A stretch of DNA of 64,000 nt. It comes from QKMZ01 sp012965515. GTDB taxonomy: Bacteria; Cyanobacteriota; Vampirovibrionia; Obscuribacterales; Obscuribacteraceae. The notes beneath the pieces were generated by a model that was not told where the DNA came from, ran no database searches, and saw only the letters and a program-made list of their open reading frames with translations. The stretch spans positions 1 to 64,000 of the forward strand of contig CALFMP010000051.1 in assembly GCA_937879965.1 (NCBI GenBank), read 5' to 3'. Made by a program: the position numbers and the translations under genes. Positions 1 through 8,250 of the stretch are shown in pieces (the first letter of the stretch is position 1; every line of letters starts with the position of its first letter).

Positions 1-126
1 CGCGGACGTTCATCCGAAGGCGGCTATGAAGGACGCCCGGCTCGCGGACGTTCATCCGAAGGCGGCTATGAAGAGCGCCCCGCTCGTGCACGTTCAGCGG
101 AAGGCGGCTATGAAGGTTCTGGCTCC
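1..126 (+). repeat. 42-bp in-frame tandem repeat (three units)
   Basis: Units at 1-42 and 43-84 are nearly identical and the third (85-126) is diverged. Each encodes 14 residues with the core S(S/A)EGGYE. The array probably continues left of the window. Confidence 0.8.
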
Positions 127-531
127 AAACCACGCTCCGGATACGAAGAACGTAAATCTCGCGAAGGCGGCTACCAAGGCAGATCCGGTGCTGCCGGCGG
201 TGATAGATATGGTCGCAGAGAAGGTGGATTCGATGGCGAACGCGCACCGCGCACACGCGTCAGTCGCGACGATCGAGGCGAAAGAGGCGACAGAGAAAAT
301 AGCGATCCGAATCTCGTTTTTCTCAAGATGAACATCAGCAAAGACCTTGTTCAGCGGGCGAAAGACCTGGCTGCGGACAATGAAATGAGTTTGACTGATT
401 TCTTGCCGAAACTCTTTGAAGTTGCGGTAAATGCTTTGGAAAGAGCGGCTTATCGCAAACGTACATATGTCACCGAAGCACCTTCCCAAAACAGAAAGTC
501 GATCAAGACCTGGCGTCCAAAAGAAGAATAG
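1..531 (+). CDS. RGG/EGGYE-repeat protein with C-terminal ribbon-helix-helix-like segment (5' partial)
   Basis: Frame 1 is open from the first base to the TAG at 529-531, so the gene begins left of the window. It opens with about three copies of a 14-residue repeat (type RGRSSEGGYEGRPA, 42 bp per unit at 1-42, 43-84, 85-126). A disordered Arg/Gly/Glu-rich stretch follows to about codon 105. The last ~70 residues (from LVFLKMNIS) look like a strand followed by two helices, as in ribbon-helix-helix DNA-binding domains. RGG-type tails commonly bind RNA, so a nucleic-acid-binding role is inferred. Reading only from the ATG at 328 would miss the repeats. The function is not known. Confidence 0.75.
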   Translation, partial: RGRSSEGGYEGRPARGRSSEGGYEERPARARSAEGGYEGSGSKPRSGYEERKSREGGYQGRSGAAGGDRYGRREGGFDGERAPRTRVSRDDRGERGDRENSDPNLVFLKMNISKDLVQRAKDLAADNEMSLTDFLPKLFEVAVNALERAAYRKRTYVTEAPSQNRKSIKTWRPKEE

Positions 532-557
532 GGGCGTATTGAGTTGTAATCTGGTGC

Positions 558-1595
558 CTACAACATTTTTGTGAATGGCGAAAAAAATGCGTAGTACATT
601 GCTGCGGAGCCCAGTGCTGCGCCGGGAATGGTGATGAACCAAGCGATCAGCATTTCTCGGGCTACCAGCCAGTGTACGCCCTTTTTTCTTTCTGCTGTTC
701 CCACTCCCATTACCGAAGAGGTAATCACTTGAGAGGCGGATACAGGACCACCGGTTGTTGACGCATAGACAAGAACCGCAGCAGCAGCAGCTTGAGTTAC
801 GAAGCCATGAACCGGTCGCAAGCGAAAAATATCCGTGCCTACCTTTCGCACTATGCGCGGTGCGAGTGAAGCGATTCCCAGAATCATTGCGGAGGCAGTA
901 AGTATGCGGACCCAGAGCGGAACAGTTGTGACCTGCATGCCAAAAGAGTTGAGTGAGAGCAACGCTACGCCCATCACCTTTTGCGTGTCATTGGCACCGT
1001 GACCGAATGCCACTAGAGATAAAGCTGGAATCTGCGCTAATTTCAGCCAGTTGTTTACTCGTGTTGATGCTTTCAACAAGAGCAGCATTGTCAGTTTGAA
1101 TGTGAGATAGCCGGCTATAAATCCCACCACGGGCGAAAGAAAGAGACTGACTATTACTTTTGCAAGTCCGGTCGCATCTACTAGATGCCGATATTCACCC
1201 CAGATAATTAGCTTCGTCCCGCCACCAGCGGCTATCACCGCACCCAAAAGCCCGCCGACAAGAGCGTGAGTAGAACTGGATGGAAAGCCGAGTTGCTTTG
1301 TCAAATAGTTCCAGCTTATTGCCGCCGTCATTGCGCAAGCGAGCCATACCAAAACATCCGGATTGTCCGGAAAGTGTGCAATCGACTTGACCGTACTGGC
1401 CACTGCTGAGCCTCCCAGCAGGGCACCGGCAAACTCGAAGATCGAAACAAGTAGAACTGCTTGCTTCGGAGTTAAAGCGCGCGAACCAATTACGGATGCC
1501 GAAACTGTACTGCCGTCCTGAAAACCGTTTGAGTAGGAAAAGACAGCCGACAGGAGGATGACCGCTATGAGAATGTATGTGGCATCATGTCCCAA
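558..1595 (-). CDS. pit: PiT-family inorganic phosphate permease
   Basis: 345-residue hydrophobic protein of the PiT (PHO4) family, the low-affinity phosphate/cation symporter of the inner membrane. The N-terminal family motif appears as SNGFQDGS (residues ~22-29), followed by GFPSSSTH (~103-110). The second signature GHGANDTQK is at ~198-206. About ten membrane segments are visible, and the length is at the short end of the family. The start is a TTG with GGGAAG upstream; no better ATG lies nearby. It follows the DUF47 gene by 29 bp, the usual PiT/accessory pair. The first motif is NGFQDGS where NGANDA is common, which may affect ion coupling (inference). Confidence 0.93.
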   Translation of the reverse strand: MGHDATYILIAVILLSAVFSYSNGFQDGSTVSASVIGSRALTPKQAVLLVSIFEFAGALLGGSAVASTVKSIAHFPDNPDVLVWLACAMTAAISWNYLTKQLGFPSSSTHALVGGLLGAVIAAGGGTKLIIWGEYRHLVDATGLAKVIVSLFLSPVVGFIAGYLTFKLTMLLLLKASTRVNNWLKLAQIPALSLVAFGHGANDTQKVMGVALLSLNSFGMQVTTVPLWVRILTASAMILGIASLAPRIVRKVGTDIFRLRPVHGFVTQAAAAAVLVYASTTGGPVSASQVITSSVMGVGTAERKKGVHWLVAREMLIAWFITIPGAALGSAAMYYAFFSPFTKML

Positions 1596-1624
1596 TTTCG
1601 TGCTTCCCGTGAAGAACCGGTCAA

Positions 1625-2260
1625 CTAGCTGATTTTAACGATGACATGTTGCAGCTTCGCTCCCACCCTATCGATATGCTCTGCCGCCACAACGAAGCTT
1701 CTATAGACTTCAACCGTGCGCATGATGCGCTTTAGGTCGTTTATTGAGAAAAGCTCCCGCATCGCCTGTCGATAGACTTTAGACAATCGATTTTCGGATT
1801 TACGCGCCAATGATGCTTGAACCTCAGCTTCGGCAAGGTTTTTGTCTTTCAGGTTAGTGAATGCATTGACCAGGCAGCGCGCACCTTCGACAAGTGTGCG
1901 GGCCATCTCCGTCATGTATGCATCTTCCGGATTCACCGTAAAAGCCTCAATCTCGCGAGCCGTTCCTTTTGCAGAATTGATGATCTCGTCAAGGCGTGTT
2001 GAAAGATCGTAGATGTCTTCCCGGTCAAATGGCGTGACGAATGACTCCACAAGCCGGCGCTGTAAATCCAACTTGATCTCGTCAGCTTTTGCTTCGAAGT
2101 CTCTTACTGTCTGACAGCGTTCGTCAGCACCGGCATTAATCCAGCCTTCCAGTGCTTCCAACCCATGAAGCGTCATCGTTGCTTGATCGATGAGTATCTT
2201 GTAAAAATCGGTTTGCGGTTCAAAAACCTTACTGAACCAGCTCGGATTCTTATCAGCCAT
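1625..2260 (-). CDS. DUF47 family PiT accessory protein (PhoU-like)
   Basis: 211-residue all-helical protein matching the DUF47/TIGR00153 family, distant relatives of PhoU that are usually encoded with PiT transporters and thought to regulate them. Recognisable features are the N-terminal phenylalanine-rich start (WFSKVFEPQ), the D/E-rich helix FEAKADEIKLDL, and the later YDLSTRLDEIINSAKG segment. No signal peptide or membrane span, so cytoplasmic. The ATG is preceded by a G-rich SD. It is the middle gene of a three-gene minus-strand operon with 22- and 29-bp gaps. Confidence 0.9.
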   Translation of the reverse strand: MADKNPSWFSKVFEPQTDFYKILIDQATMTLHGLEALEGWINAGADERCQTVRDFEAKADEIKLDLQRRLVESFVTPFDREDIYDLSTRLDEIINSAKGTAREIEAFTVNPEDAYMTEMARTLVEGARCLVNAFTNLKDKNLAEAEVQASLARKSENRLSKVYRQAMRELFSINDLKRIMRTVEVYRSFVVAAEHIDRVGAKLQHVIVKIS

Positions 2261-2282
2261 TCTTTAGTGCTCCCCCAATATT

Positions 2283-3281
2283 CTACCCCTTGGAGGCGCT
2301 GAAGAACTCCATGAGAGCGTCTTTTACGGATTGCGAGTTGAGGCTGCTCTGTGCTTTCTGTGCCATGTTCAAGTGCGGGACGATATCTTTGATGTCCTCG
2401 GCGGACCAGATGTTTTTACCTTCCAATCGATTGAGACGCTCAGCCAGCGGTTTCAGGTTGAGCCGTGCTTGTGGCTTACGCACAACCGTCTCGACCCAGG
2501 TTTCATACCGATAATAGAAGTCGTGACGCTCTCCGTCGGTGACAAGAATTCTCGAAGAGCTGGTGGCATTGTGCACCGCAAACTGATGGCAGGCTGAATG
2601 GGTCCAGGGGGCACCGTCTACTTTTGGACGGCCCGCAACCCATTCTTTGCTGTTGGGCGTTTGGACGACGCTGAAGTCCAGGTCCGGATACTCGTCTATC
2701 CTGATAGAGCCGCTGTGAATGGCCTCCTCGCTCCACTCCAATAGCAAGTCTTCGTCTTTCCAGTACTGTTCCAAAAAGTGCACGCGCTGAAATAAATTTG
2801 AAAAACGTGGCAGCAATTCTTCGTAGAGGATGGCTGTTACTTCGTCGTAAGGACGTCGGAATACTCCTCTATTGAGCGGCGACTTATCGGGTTGCGCCCA
2901 TGCTTGCAGCACGAATGAGACGTGAGCCGCTTCTCGATTTTTGTAGGTGCCGAAGTCTCCGGCTGTGGCTATGTCGAGCAAAAACTCCTTCTCCGCCCAT
3001 GCTTCTTCAGGGTTAAGCAGCGCGAAAATACCGACCAGTCCGTCTTCATCGTAATGGTTGTTGGATACGGCTTCAGCTTTCGATGTAACCAAATCGGCAT
3101 CCGGTGAGGATAGAAAGTTGAAAACAATTTCAGCGGAGAGGTCGGCTTTTAACTCTTCCGGACAGCCGCTTGCCGGCCAATGGCTGAGTGTGACTAGCGT
3201 TGACTCAATAGGCAGAGAATCGACAATGATATTGGGAGTGGCTCCCAGGCGGTTATATGGCAGGTATTGCAGGCTTTGCAT
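2283..3281 (-). CDS. Conserved protein of unknown function with DHH-like motif, phosphate operon
   Basis: 332 residues, no signal peptide or membrane span. I recognise the general family (opening LPYNRLGATPN and LTLSHWP; possibly DUF6687) but no assigned activity. Residues ~93-104 read NNHYDEDGLVGI, which resembles the metal-binding D-H-x-D-x-DG motif of DHH phosphoesterases. A hydrolase role in phosphate metabolism is an inference. A second conserved-looking patch is GAPWTHSACHQFAVHN (~223-238), rich in His/Cys. It is the first gene of the operon with DUF47 and PiT (22 bp before DUF47). The ATG at 3281 lacks a clear SD. Confidence 0.75.
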   Translation of the reverse strand: MQSLQYLPYNRLGATPNIIVDSLPIESTLVTLSHWPASGCPEELKADLSAEIVFNFLSSPDADLVTSKAEAVSNNHYDEDGLVGIFALLNPEEAWAEKEFLLDIATAGDFGTYKNREAAHVSFVLQAWAQPDKSPLNRGVFRRPYDEVTAILYEELLPRFSNLFQRVHFLEQYWKDEDLLLEWSEEAIHSGSIRIDEYPDLDFSVVQTPNSKEWVAGRPKVDGAPWTHSACHQFAVHNATSSSRILVTDGERHDFYYRYETWVETVVRKPQARLNLKPLAERLNRLEGKNIWSAEDIKDIVPHLNMAQKAQSSLNSQSVKDALMEFFSASKG

Positions 3282-3318
3282 GGGCTAATTCTAGGGGTTT
3301 TGTAATAAGTAAGATGAC

Positions 3319-3340
3319 TATTTGTAATTGCGAACAAATA
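3319..3340. promoter_or_regulatory. Inverted repeat in divergent promoter region
   Basis: TATTTGT and ACAAATA face each other with an 8-bp spacer, in the 246-bp gap between the phosphate operon (minus) and the oxidoreductase gene (plus). This could be an operator for either side. No regulator was identified. Confidence 0.3.
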
Positions 3341-3527
3341 CGAAAGTTTCTCCTGCACTGCTCTCAAGGCTAGAAAACATGCACTTTTTCAAACATGGTC
3401 TTTTCCCTTAATAAGTAAAAATGTTGAGAAATCTAAGTTTCAAGGCACTACAGGCTTGCGTTCCCCTGACAGCTACTTACAATTACACAACTACGAACGC
3501 ACAACTCTCCTCAGCCATTACTAACTC

Positions 3528-4550
3528 ATGGGGTCTCAACTGGTAATGAAAGCACTCGTCCTTGATAAACCGGGCACGCCGGACAGCCTGTACGCCACCG
3601 AAGTCGATCTGCCGAAACCGGGTCCTGGTGAAGTGCGCGTCCGCGTCCATGCCGCCGGACTCAATCCTATCGATTACAAATTAGCCGCTACCGGCAATCC
3701 AGAATGGAAGTATCCACAAATCCTCGGACTGGATGTCGCCGGTGTGGTCGACGCCCTCGGTCCGGACGTCGATGAATGGATGGAAGGCGACCAAGTTTAC
3801 TTCCACGGCGATTTTTCTCGCCGCGGCGGTTTCGGGCAATACGCCATCGCCAAGTCCAGAGCCCTCGCCTGGATGCCTGAAGGTCTCTCTTTCATCGAAG
3901 CTGCAGCACTGCCTTGCGCAGGTTTCACCGCCTACCAAGCTCTGCACAGAAAGCTCAAAGTTCAATCTGGAAAAACTATCCTCATCCACGGCGGCGCCGG
4001 CGGTGTGGGTGGTTTCTCCGTCCAGCTGGCTCGTCTTGCCGGTTTGAAGATCATCGCCACTTGCTCACGCCACAACGCCAAGTTTGTAAAAGACCTGGGC
4101 GCTGAACACGTAATCGACTACCAAGCTGAAAATGTCGGCGACAAAGTGAAACTGATCACCGAAGGAAAAGGCGTCGATTACATCATCGATACCGTTTCTC
4201 CGGAAAACGCTACCGCTTCTCTGTCTATGCTTGCGCTCAACGGCTCCATCGCCTGTATCGCAGGTCTGCCTGACTTGTTGGAAGTTGAGCAACAGAAAAA
4301 AGCGATCTCGATTCACCAGGTCGACCTCGGTGCTGTCTATCAGTCCGAAGATGAAAGCGCTCTCGACGAACTGGCCAGAATTGGTATCGAATTTGGTGCT
4401 CTGGCATCGAAAGGACAGATCAAGCCGATGGTTGAGGAAACCGTTAGTTTGGAAGAAATTCCGGATGCATTGATTCGTCTCTCGATGCGTCACGTACGCG
4501 GCAAAATTGTTGCCAACGTTCCGCAAACAGCAAGAGAAACCACCAAGTAA
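3528..4550 (+). CDS. Zinc-less MDR-family NADPH-dependent alcohol dehydrogenase / quinone reductase
   Basis: 340 residues of the medium-chain dehydrogenase/reductase superfamily. The GroES-like N-terminal domain (MKALVLDKPG, then AGLNPIDYK) precedes a Rossmann fold with the NADPH loop HGGAGGVGGFSVQLA near residue 152-166. The zinc-binding Cys/His pattern of classical alcohol dehydrogenases is not evident, so a quinone- or enone-reductase activity is more likely. The ATG at 3546 (start MKALVL) fits the family N-terminus better and has GGGG at 3530-3533; the ATG at 3528 has no SD. The gene stands alone and ends in a clear hairpin. Confidence 0.88.
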   Translation: MGSQLVMKALVLDKPGTPDSLYATEVDLPKPGPGEVRVRVHAAGLNPIDYKLAATGNPEWKYPQILGLDVAGVVDALGPDVDEWMEGDQVYFHGDFSRRGGFGQYAIAKSRALAWMPEGLSFIEAAALPCAGFTAYQALHRKLKVQSGKTILIHGGAGGVGGFSVQLARLAGLKIIATCSRHNAKFVKDLGAEHVIDYQAENVGDKVKLITEGKGVDYIIDTVSPENATASLSMLALNGSIACIAGLPDLLEVEQQKKAISIHQVDLGAVYQSEDESALDELARIGIEFGALASKGQIKPMVEETVSLEEIPDALIRLSMRHVRGKIVANVPQTARETTK

Positions 4551-4607
4551 AAGTAAGTTGCTGCTCGGATGGAAGCGAAAGCCTTCTGTTCGAAACGGTC
4601 AAAGTCC

Positions 4608-4636
4608 GAAAGCCTCGGCTCTCAGCCGGGGCTTTC
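4608..4636 (+). terminator. Stem-loop terminator after the MDR gene
   Basis: GAAAGCCTCGGCT pairs with AGCCGGGGCTTTC (13 bp, one G-T pair) around a CTC loop, 57 bp after the stop codon. The T-tract is weak (TGCTTG). Confidence 0.6.
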
Positions 4637-4836
4637 TGCTTGATGACTAAAAGTTAACAAACCGTCGCCAGGCTGTTGTCCCGAAAGTCCAGCCAGTTGA
4701 CCTTTTCCTGATCAGTGCGTCCGACATCCCAGTGAGGGCCTCATTCCTTAATTGCCTTCCCTTGGCAATGGAATGCAACATAGAGGACAATGCGGCTTTC
4801 GGAAGCATTTCGCGTGGACGCCTGGAGGAAACTAAG

Positions 4837-5946
4837 GTGCCTGATAGATTTGACGGCGAATATACTGAGCAGCACTCCACTGACATTGAGTCTTTGGAAA
4901 TGGCTTTTCGCTTCGCGACCACGGCTTTGCCGCCTGAAAAGAAAACCGGTCTTGCTTACACGATAAGCATGTGGTCCAGACCATTTGTTCTGGCTCACCG
5001 CATTCCTGTGTTCAAACGTGTGTGGTTGTATGTCGCCATGATGGCTGTTTACGCCTTTGCGGTCGACTGGATTGCCGACCGTGTTATCACTACGCACCTC
5101 TTCAAAGAATTCGGCTCCGTCTCTTCAATGGGTATCATTCTCGGTTTGCTACTGGTTTTTCGAACCAACTCAGCCTATGAAAGATGGTGGGAAGGTCGAA
5201 AACTCTGGGGACAGCTGGTCAACGACTCTCGCAACATCTGCTTGAAGATTCGCGCGCTTGATACTATTCGTCCCTCAGAGAAGGTTCGTTTCGGCGAACT
5301 GATCATCTCTTTTTCCTATGCGCTGAAACACCATCTTCGCGATACCATTCCCAGCCGCCCATTGCCTGGTGTAGGTCCGCTCAGTGATTCTGAAGTACGA
5401 AATATCCCATTGCATGTTGCCGCCAAAATTTACGACCTGCTTTTGCAATGGCGTCGAGACGGGCACGTAGACACGATTATGTCCATGCAACTGGACGGAC
5501 ATGCGCTTCAATTGATGAACATACAGGGCTCCTGCGAGCGCATCAAGAACAGCCCAATTGCCATTTCATATCGCGCTTTCATGCGTCAAGGTATCGCGCT
5601 CAATTTGCTGGCTATGCCTTGGTATTTGTCTCAGGAATTCTCCATCTGGTGGCTTCTGCCCCTGATCATGATCAGTACTTACTTCTTGATCGGCATCGAA
5701 CTGATTGCAGAAGACGTCGAAGATCCATTCGGCTACGATGGCGATGACCTACCTCTGGATAATATCTGCGCCGGCATCAAAGACACGGTCAGTCAAATTC
5801 TCAAAGTTAGAGACGATCGCAAATTCACTCGCTCGATGGAAATGCCGCGCTTCGACATACTCAAATCGGACGGACCTGTTAATCCGAAGAGCTCAGGCAC
5901 CAGCATGAAAGCCATGGATCCGGTGAAGAATCCGGATTCCAAATAA
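4837..5946 (+). CDS. Bestrophin-like (UPF0187) anion channel family protein
   Basis: Member of the bacterial bestrophin/RFP-TM family, pentameric inner-membrane anion (or cation) channels. The family signature LLVFRTNSAYERWWEGRKLWG-type segment is intact around nucleotides 5149-5211. A second membrane block (WWLLPLIMISTYFLIGIELIAED) is followed by the usual acidic segment VEDPFGYDGDDLPLD. The open frame extends to an ATG at 4732, but GTG 4837 has GGAGG at 4824-4828 with 8-bp spacing and is the preferred start (369 residues). The ~50-residue Ser/Lys-rich C-terminus is poorly conserved. A single gene between the MDR gene and the convergent PspA gene. Confidence 0.9.
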   Translation: MPDRFDGEYTEQHSTDIESLEMAFRFATTALPPEKKTGLAYTISMWSRPFVLAHRIPVFKRVWLYVAMMAVYAFAVDWIADRVITTHLFKEFGSVSSMGIILGLLLVFRTNSAYERWWEGRKLWGQLVNDSRNICLKIRALDTIRPSEKVRFGELIISFSYALKHHLRDTIPSRPLPGVGPLSDSEVRNIPLHVAAKIYDLLLQWRRDGHVDTIMSMQLDGHALQLMNIQGSCERIKNSPIAISYRAFMRQGIALNLLAMPWYLSQEFSIWWLLPLIMISTYFLIGIELIAEDVEDPFGYDGDDLPLDNICAGIKDTVSQILKVRDDRKFTRSMEMPRFDILKSDGPVNPKSSGTSMKAMDPVKNPDSK

Positions 5947-5958
5947 GATGGAATTTGC

Positions 5959-6648
5959 CTATTCTTCTTCCTTCTTCTTTTCAGGATCGACTTCCTCGAC
6001 GATGAGTTTCGGTGTATTGGCACCCATCTGCGCTTTGAGCGCCATCAACTCAACGTCGACATCCATTTGTTTTTCGGCGTTCTTGAACTTGTCTTCCTGA
6101 GCCATCTCAGTTAGAGCTTCTCCGCGTGCTTCCTTCATGCGAATTTTTTCTTCGATCGCGTCCATGCCTTTTCCTGATGCGTTCGACATCATGTCTTGGG
6201 CATTTGCCACTGCGTCTCCCGCTTTGGCGCGCGCCACCAGACTTTTCTGTTTGACGCGATACTCTCTGAGTTTCTCTTCTATTTCCGCATAGCGCTCTTT
6301 GAGAGCATCTTTTGCCGTCTTTGCTTCGTCCATTTGTGCTTGCAGCGCCTTGCCGTTGGCTTCCAGTTCGATTTTCTTGGAAAGACACTGTTTCGCTATC
6401 TCGTCATTGTCTTGAGACACCGCAACGGCAGCACGTTTCACCCATTGCTCAAGGTCTTGCTGGTTTTTTTCTTGTTGCTTTTGCAGCATCTTCTCGCGGG
6501 TAATCGCTTCGGTGGTCGCTTCCTTGAGCTGCTTCAGCAGATTCTCCAGCTCTGTTTCTCCCATCTGGGCAAGAATTTCAGGCGTTTCTAGCTTGGACAC
6601 ACCCTTGTCCAGCATCCCCTTCATTACATTCTTGAGTCGGTCAAACAT
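5959..6648 (-). CDS. pspA: PspA/IM30 family membrane-associated protein
   Basis: 229 residues, almost entirely coiled coil, matching PspA/IM30 in length and layout: N-terminal amphipathic MFDRLKNVMKGMLDKGVSKLE, long charged helices, then a Glu/Lys-rich tail. Members form ESCRT-III-like assemblies that protect or remodel the inner membrane. A strong SD (AAAGGAG) precedes the ATG. It lies 22 bp after the Rieske oxygenase gene, so it may be the last gene of that minus-strand operon. Cyanobacterial relatives include Vipp1, but this protein lacks the extra Vipp1 C-terminal helix as far as can be judged. Confidence 0.85.
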   Translation of the reverse strand: MFDRLKNVMKGMLDKGVSKLETPEILAQMGETELENLLKQLKEATTEAITREKMLQKQQEKNQQDLEQWVKRAAVAVSQDNDEIAKQCLSKKIELEANGKALQAQMDEAKTAKDALKERYAEIEEKLREYRVKQKSLVARAKAGDAVANAQDMMSNASGKGMDAIEEKIRMKEARGEALTEMAQEDKFKNAEKQMDVDVELMALKAQMGANTPKLIVEEVDPEKKKEEE

Positions 6649-6670
6649 CGCCTTCTCCTTTAAGTACTAG

Positions 6671-7768
6671 CTAGTCTATGCCCAGGAATTCCCGAATGAG
6701 ACCGTGAAAGTGATGAACCCCGCCCTCGTGTTTTGGCGAGTAGCGCCCGCTGTCGTAAAACCGCGAAGACATGCCGCGCTGGACCTTTTCAACGATGTCC
6801 TCATCTTCTCTTTCTACTTTATCCAGCGCGGCTCCGGCGCCGGTTGCGATTTTCGATTCGTCATAAACATATGTGAGAAATGAAACTTTCGATCTGTCCA
6901 CCGCCAGTGGTGTCACTACATTTATAGACAGACCCCACGGATAGAAGTTGAACATCATGTTCGGAAACAGAAAATAATAATAGGCAGCTATGTTGCGACC
7001 GTGATCGGGAGAGTCTTTGGGAATGTCTTCAAATCCCTCGCCACTGGTTGAGGAAACACCTATCTGCAAACTGGCATAGTCGAAAATCTCATTCGAGTAG
7101 TCCTTAACGTCGAGAGCGGCAGCAAGATCCGGATGGACATAAGGAATATGGAAACCTTCCAGATAATTGTCCACATACAGCGCCCAGTTGGCACGCACGA
7201 TGTAGTCTCTCGAGCGCGACGGGCTGAACACATACTCTTCCACCGGCAAAAAATCTACGCGGTCGCTCATCGGCTGCGTTAAATCGCTAAGAGCAAATAG
7301 TGGAGAGTCGGTAGTTGGCGCAGCAAAGAGAAACTTTCGCCAGCTGGCAAAGGGGACAGATTGCAAATGATCCGAATCCGCAGGAAAGTCGGCAACTCCT
7401 TCAAAGCCGGGGGCTGTGACCATTTGTCCGTCGAGAGAAAAGCGTCTTCCATGGTAGCGGCAGCGCAGAGACTGGGCATGACATTCCCCTTCCACCAGAA
7501 GATTTCCTCTGTGCGTGCAGACATTGGAAAGGCAATGCAGTTGATCGTCGGCGTCTCGGGTCATGATAATCGGCTCGTTGAGAAAGCCTTCCATGACTGA
7601 ATGGGGAACCACCTGACCTGGTGCTTTCAGCCTGTCGACGTCAGTGACAAGCTGCCAGCTGCGAGCAAAAATCATCTCCTTCATCTCCTCGAGGAGACTT
7701 GGATCTTTGTAGAACATGGACGGCAAAGTCCGCATGCTGCCTATGTTATCTTCATTGCCCGTTTTCAT
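6671..7768 (-). CDS. Rieske non-heme iron oxygenase, alpha-subunit type
   Basis: 365 residues. The Rieske [2Fe-2S] site is C84-x-H86 ... C103-x2-H106 (CTHRG ... CRYHG). The catalytic domain has the 2-His-carboxylate motif DNYLEGFHIPYVHPD (E204, H207, H212). These enzymes use O2 and electrons from a reductase to hydroxylate or demethylate small molecules. The overall look resembles choline/betaine- or aromatic-type members, and the substrate cannot be told. The longer frame from 7855 would overlap the upstream gene by 91 bp. The ATG at 7768 overlaps that gene's stop as ATGA with GGAG upstream, so coupling is likely. No reductase gene is adjacent. Confidence 0.9.
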   Translation of the reverse strand: MKTGNEDNIGSMRTLPSMFYKDPSLLEEMKEMIFARSWQLVTDVDRLKAPGQVVPHSVMEGFLNEPIIMTRDADDQLHCLSNVCTHRGNLLVEGECHAQSLRCRYHGRRFSLDGQMVTAPGFEGVADFPADSDHLQSVPFASWRKFLFAAPTTDSPLFALSDLTQPMSDRVDFLPVEEYVFSPSRSRDYIVRANWALYVDNYLEGFHIPYVHPDLAAALDVKDYSNEIFDYASLQIGVSSTSGEGFEDIPKDSPDHGRNIAAYYYFLFPNMMFNFYPWGLSINVVTPLAVDRSKVSFLTYVYDESKIATGAGAALDKVEREDEDIVEKVQRGMSSRFYDSGRYSPKHEGGVHHFHGLIREFLGID

Positions 7769-8250
7769 TTCTTCTTTTCTCCGGGCTTCTTTTCTGGAGC
7801 CAGTTTTACTTCTTGAATTTTGATCAGATTGCATCCGCCCTTGCGAGCGATCCAACCTTTGACTAAAACTCGTTTAGCGACAAAGGGCAGGAGCAATTCC
7901 TTGCAGCCTGTGTATCCTTTATGTTTCGCTGCAACAAAAAGTTCTCCGGTTTTCTCGTCGAGTATGCCCGGCGAAACACCGCCATGGATGCATGCAAGTG
8001 CACAAGCTTTGTGTTTCTCTCCGCGCCCCGGACCCATTACCTGCGATGCATAACACCAGGCATCAACGACTTCTCCAGTAATCTCCACTTTCTTGGTGGC
8101 CGGAAGCAAACGCTGCTTCTCAATCGGGATCTCGCTTTGCGGTTTGAGTTTTTCTGCAAAACCGGCGGGAGCATGTGCAATGGCAAATGCTGAGCATAAC
8201 AGCAGTGCAAACAGTCTCGAGCCTTTGCTCAGCACCATATTCGGTGTCAC
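7765..8250 (-). CDS. Exported Cys-rich small protein
   Basis: 161 residues with an N-terminal signal peptide (LFALLLCSAFAIAHAPAGFA). The mature part carries VVDAWCY, then GEKHKACALACIHGG (C, H, C, C spaced like a metal or redox site), then a small beta domain ending in a Lys-rich tail. I have seen this GEVVDxxCY...HxxCAxxC pattern only in unassigned exported proteins. The start GTG overlaps the upstream TPR gene's stop (GTGA) and its own stop overlaps the Rieske start (ATGA), so all three should be co-translated. Its function with the oxygenase is unknown. Confidence 0.75.
   Translation of the reverse strand: MTPNMVLSKGSRLFALLLCSAFAIAHAPAGFAEKLKPQSEIPIEKQRLLPATKKVEITGEVVDAWCYASQVMGPGRGEKHKACALACIHGGVSPGILDEKTGELFVAAKHKGYTGCKELLLPFVAKRVLVKGWIARKGGCNLIKIQEVKLAPEKKPGEKKK

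Noticed and set aside
26..331. 101-codon open frame at the left edge
   Set aside because: It is frame 2 of the repeat region; frame 1 is open through the whole stretch and continues into the tail encoded from 328.
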